Positions 4,286 through 5,791 of a DNA stretch of 5,791 bases are shown piece by piece. Under the pieces are notes generated by a model. The model saw only the letters and a program-made list of their open reading frames with translations. It was not told the DNA's origin and did not search any database. The position numbers and the translations under genes are program-made. The DNA comes from an uncultured Gammaproteobacteria bacterium (GTDB taxonomy: Bacteria > Pseudomonadota > Gammaproteobacteria > Pseudomonadales > Litorivicinaceae), in the NCBI GenBank assembly GCA_913062835.1, contig CAJXXD010000070.1, forward strand, positions 1-5,791, given 5' to 3'. How positions within the stretch are numbered: position 1 is the stretch's first letter; every line of letters starts with the position of its first letter.

Positions 4286-5356
4286 CAGCTTTCGGCGATA
4301 GGCCTCTGGAGTGTGCGCGAGTAGCTTTTTAAACCGCGAGACCACGTCAGGATGCAGGTCTGGGAAACTGGACTGTCCGGTTAAGAGTGACTCCGCGTAC
4401 CGAGCGGTATCGAAAATCTTTTGACCGAGAATAATGTCTCGGTCGATACGTGCTGATAAGGCAGAGGCATCTGAGTCAATCGAAGACAGGGGTGTGCCAA
4501 AGTGCAAGTGAACACGGCCTTTCCAGCCTGTGATCCCAGTGGCGATGGATTTCACATCTTCTCCTGGTTGCTTTTGATACTGTCCCTTAGTTTCTGTGAT
4601 AGTCAATTCGCGGGCCTTGGCTGTGGCGCAGGGGTCGAACTCATAGCTGATAGAGACTGGAACAATGTGTAATGCACTTAGAGCGGCATCGAATCCTTCG
4701 CTCCGAGATTTGCCAGCCATTGCCAACATTTTAAGGATGGCCGGATCCGTCCGGTCAATGCCGTCTTTAGCCCGGCCCTCGCGATGCGCAATCCAGACTG
4801 ACTGTCCCTCTTCGATTGACTGGCGGATGTAATTCGAAAGGGTGCTGTAAGTTTGCAGCATCTCCCGCGGACCAGACACGTTTCGCTTGACGATAAAGCT
4901 TTTATTTAATCGCATCAGGTCAGCGACGAAGGGTTGACTGATTAGATTGTCACCAATGGCAATCCGCACGGTGTCAAAGCCTCCGTTATACAGGGCCCAA
5001 TTGACGAAAGCAGGATCCATGGCGATATCACGGTGATTGCTCAGAAACAGGTAGGCCTGATCTTTGCTGAGATGCTCCAACCCTGAAACGGTGAACGTTT
5101 CGGTGGTTTTTTGCAAAATGGAGGCGAGCATCGGCTCGAGAGCCTCCTGAAATTGGCGAACCGTATGAATGCCCGCGCCATGTCGCGTTAATGTCCGTTG
5201 AATCCGCTTAGCGAGAAACGGTCGCAACATCGGGTACAGACGTTTAAACCGCAAGCGGCCGACCGCATGGATCAATTCGGGGTCTTGTGACAGTCGATCG
5301 ACCACGGCGCGAACGTCCTGGTCGGAATAGGGTGCAATCTCTGCTGTGTGAGGCAT
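4226..5356 (-). CDS. PlsC-type glycerol-phosphate acyltransferase family protein
   Basis: This 376-residue protein belongs to the 1-acyl-sn-glycerol-3-phosphate acyltransferase superfamily, which acylates lysophosphatidate or similar acceptors in phospholipid synthesis at the inner membrane. Block I is SNHRDIAMDPAF (106-117). H108 is the expected catalytic base; the acid D114 stands six residues later, one more than in classical HX4D proteins. Block II is KSFIVKR (152-158) and block III is HREGRAKDG (191-199), corresponding to the usual PEGTRS. About 90 residues precede the domain and about 170 follow it, so it is longer than ordinary PlsC (around 240). No strong membrane helix is evident, suggesting peripheral attachment. 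ATG 5356 has AAAGG (5368-5364) seven bases upstream. The exact acceptor cannot be told from sequence. The C-terminus overlaps the LuxR-type gene by 60 bp. Confidence 0.85.
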   Translation of the reverse strand: MPHTAEIAPYSDQDVRAVVDRLSQDPELIHAVGRLRFKRLYPMLRPFLAKRIQRTLTRHGAGIHTVRQFQEALEPMLASILQKTTETFTVSGLEHLSKDQAYLFLSNHRDIAMDPAFVNWALYNGGFDTVRIAIGDNLISQPFVADLMRLNKSFIVKRNVSGPREMLQTYSTLSNYIRQSIEEGQSVWIAHREGRAKDGIDRTDPAILKMLAMAGKSRSEGFDAALSALHIVPVSISYEFDPCATAKARELTITETKGQYQKQPGEDVKSIATGITGWKGRVHLHFGTPLSSIDSDASALSARIDRDIILGQKIFDTARYAESLLTGQSSFPDLHPDVVSRFKKLLAHTPEAYRRKLLEIYANPLRQFTLHQKREL

Positions 5357-5380
5357 TCGTTATCCTTTACGTTGTGCGGG

Positions 5381-5390
5381 AGTATACAAT
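5381..5390. promoter_or_regulatory. Overlapping divergent -10 elements between the acyltransferase gene and ung
   Basis: TACAAT (5385-5390, plus) and TATACT (5386-5381, minus) each match five of six -10 bases and share the palindrome GTATAC (5382-5387). Predicted leaders would be only about 20 bases in either direction, both including the ribosome binding site. No good -35 was found for either, so the call is tentative. Confidence 0.4.
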
Positions 5391-5416
5391 GCAGACGGCA
5401 ACAAGGAATCCCTCGC

Positions 5417-5791
5417 ATGCATCCAAAGCTTCCAGACTCATGGTGCAAATTTCTAGGACGTGCGACCGTCTCTGCTTGCCTGGATGGTTTAGACCGCCGA
5501 ATTTTTTTGGGCGCGAGTTACCCATCTCAGTCTAATTGGTTTCGTGCTTTTGAGGCCTGCCCACCCGAGCGCGTCTCGGTTGTGATTCTGGGCCAGGACC
5601 CTTACCACGGACCGGATCAAGCCATCGGATTGGCCTTTGCGACCCCGTGCTCCGTGCGGACACCCCCGTCCTTAGTCAATATTGTAAAAGAGTGGAGCGC
5701 GGATCTTGCGCGCCCCATTCCAGAACGTCCCGATATTTCTGGTTGGGCGGAAGAGGGGGTGTTGCTGTTAAATCGGGTGCTGACAGTCGCT
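5417..5791 (+). CDS. ung: Uracil-DNA glycosylase, N-terminal 125 residues (runs off right edge)
   Basis: Ung removes uracil from DNA, starting base excision repair. The visible part contains the family-1 active-site motif VVILGQDPYHGP (55-66), with D61 as the water-activating aspartate (D64 in E. coli). It is followed by AIGLAFAT (69-76), PPSLVNIVKE and WAEEGVLLLNRVLTV, all diagnostic. The N-terminus MHPKLPDSWCKFLG resembles the common LP-SW-FL start of Ung. ATG 5417 is chosen because AAGGAA (5403-5408) lies eight bases upstream. The earlier ATG at 5390 is in the same frame mod 3 but would place the Shine-Dalgarno inside the gene and add unconserved residues. Full Ung is about 220 residues, so the uracil-binding and HPSPLS-type motifs lie beyond the window. 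It diverges from the acyltransferase gene. Confidence 0.96.
   Translation, partial: MHPKLPDSWCKFLGRATVSACLDGLDRRIFLGASYPSQSNWFRAFEACPPERVSVVILGQDPYHGPDQAIGLAFATPCSVRTPPSLVNIVKEWSADLARPIPERPDISGWAEEGVLLLNRVLTVA

Noticed and set aside
5287..5535. 82-codon plus-strand frame ending in the ung N-terminus
   Set aside because: It is out of frame with the conserved Ung motifs and partly antisense to the acyltransferase start.

Overview
The window looks like part of a compact, medium-GC chromosome of a gammaproteobacterium, probably free-living or marine. This rests on resemblance of panD, the YggU-type UPF0235 protein, the SpeD/SpeE pair, the CBU_0592-like protein, the CPXCG protein and Ung to gammaproteobacterial versions. 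Genus is not decided. No mobile element, tRNA, rRNA or CRISPR array was seen. Genes are tightly packed: three convergent pairs overlap or nearly touch, and two divergent pairs share gaps of about 60 bp.

Left part (1-1840): the start of panD (aspartate decarboxylase, minus strand, cut by the window edge) diverges from a UPF0235/DUF167 gene. That gene overlaps, tail to tail, the minus-strand speD-speE operon. SpeD makes decarboxylated S-adenosylmethionine and SpeE uses it to aminopropylate putrescine to spermidine. The two reading frames join in a TGATG stop/start, with a small hairpin directly before it.

Middle (1841-3515): the speD leader (1841 to about 1915) can fold in two mutually exclusive ways, one of which buries the speD Shine-Dalgarno sequence. 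This is the best candidate here for an undescribed regulatory element. Upstream on the same strand lie a 67-residue protein of unknown function, whose Shine-Dalgarno sequence is also in a hairpin, and a three-helix CBU_0592-like membrane protein. On the plus strand is a CPXCG zinc-ribbon protein. It converges on a minus-strand YbaK/ProX-type aminoacyl-tRNA deacylase homologue that seems to lack the family's lysine.

Right part (3516-5791): a 146-bp divergent gap dense with inverted and direct repeats separates the YbaK-like gene from a LuxR/NarL-type regulator with a degenerate receiver domain. The regulator overlaps by 60 bp, antisense, a 376-residue PlsC-type acyltransferase. A 60-bp divergent gap then leads to the first 125 codons of ung (uracil-DNA glycosylase), cut by the right edge. 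Apart from speD-speE, the genes do not form one pathway; the window is mostly housekeeping with several possible post-transcriptional control points.
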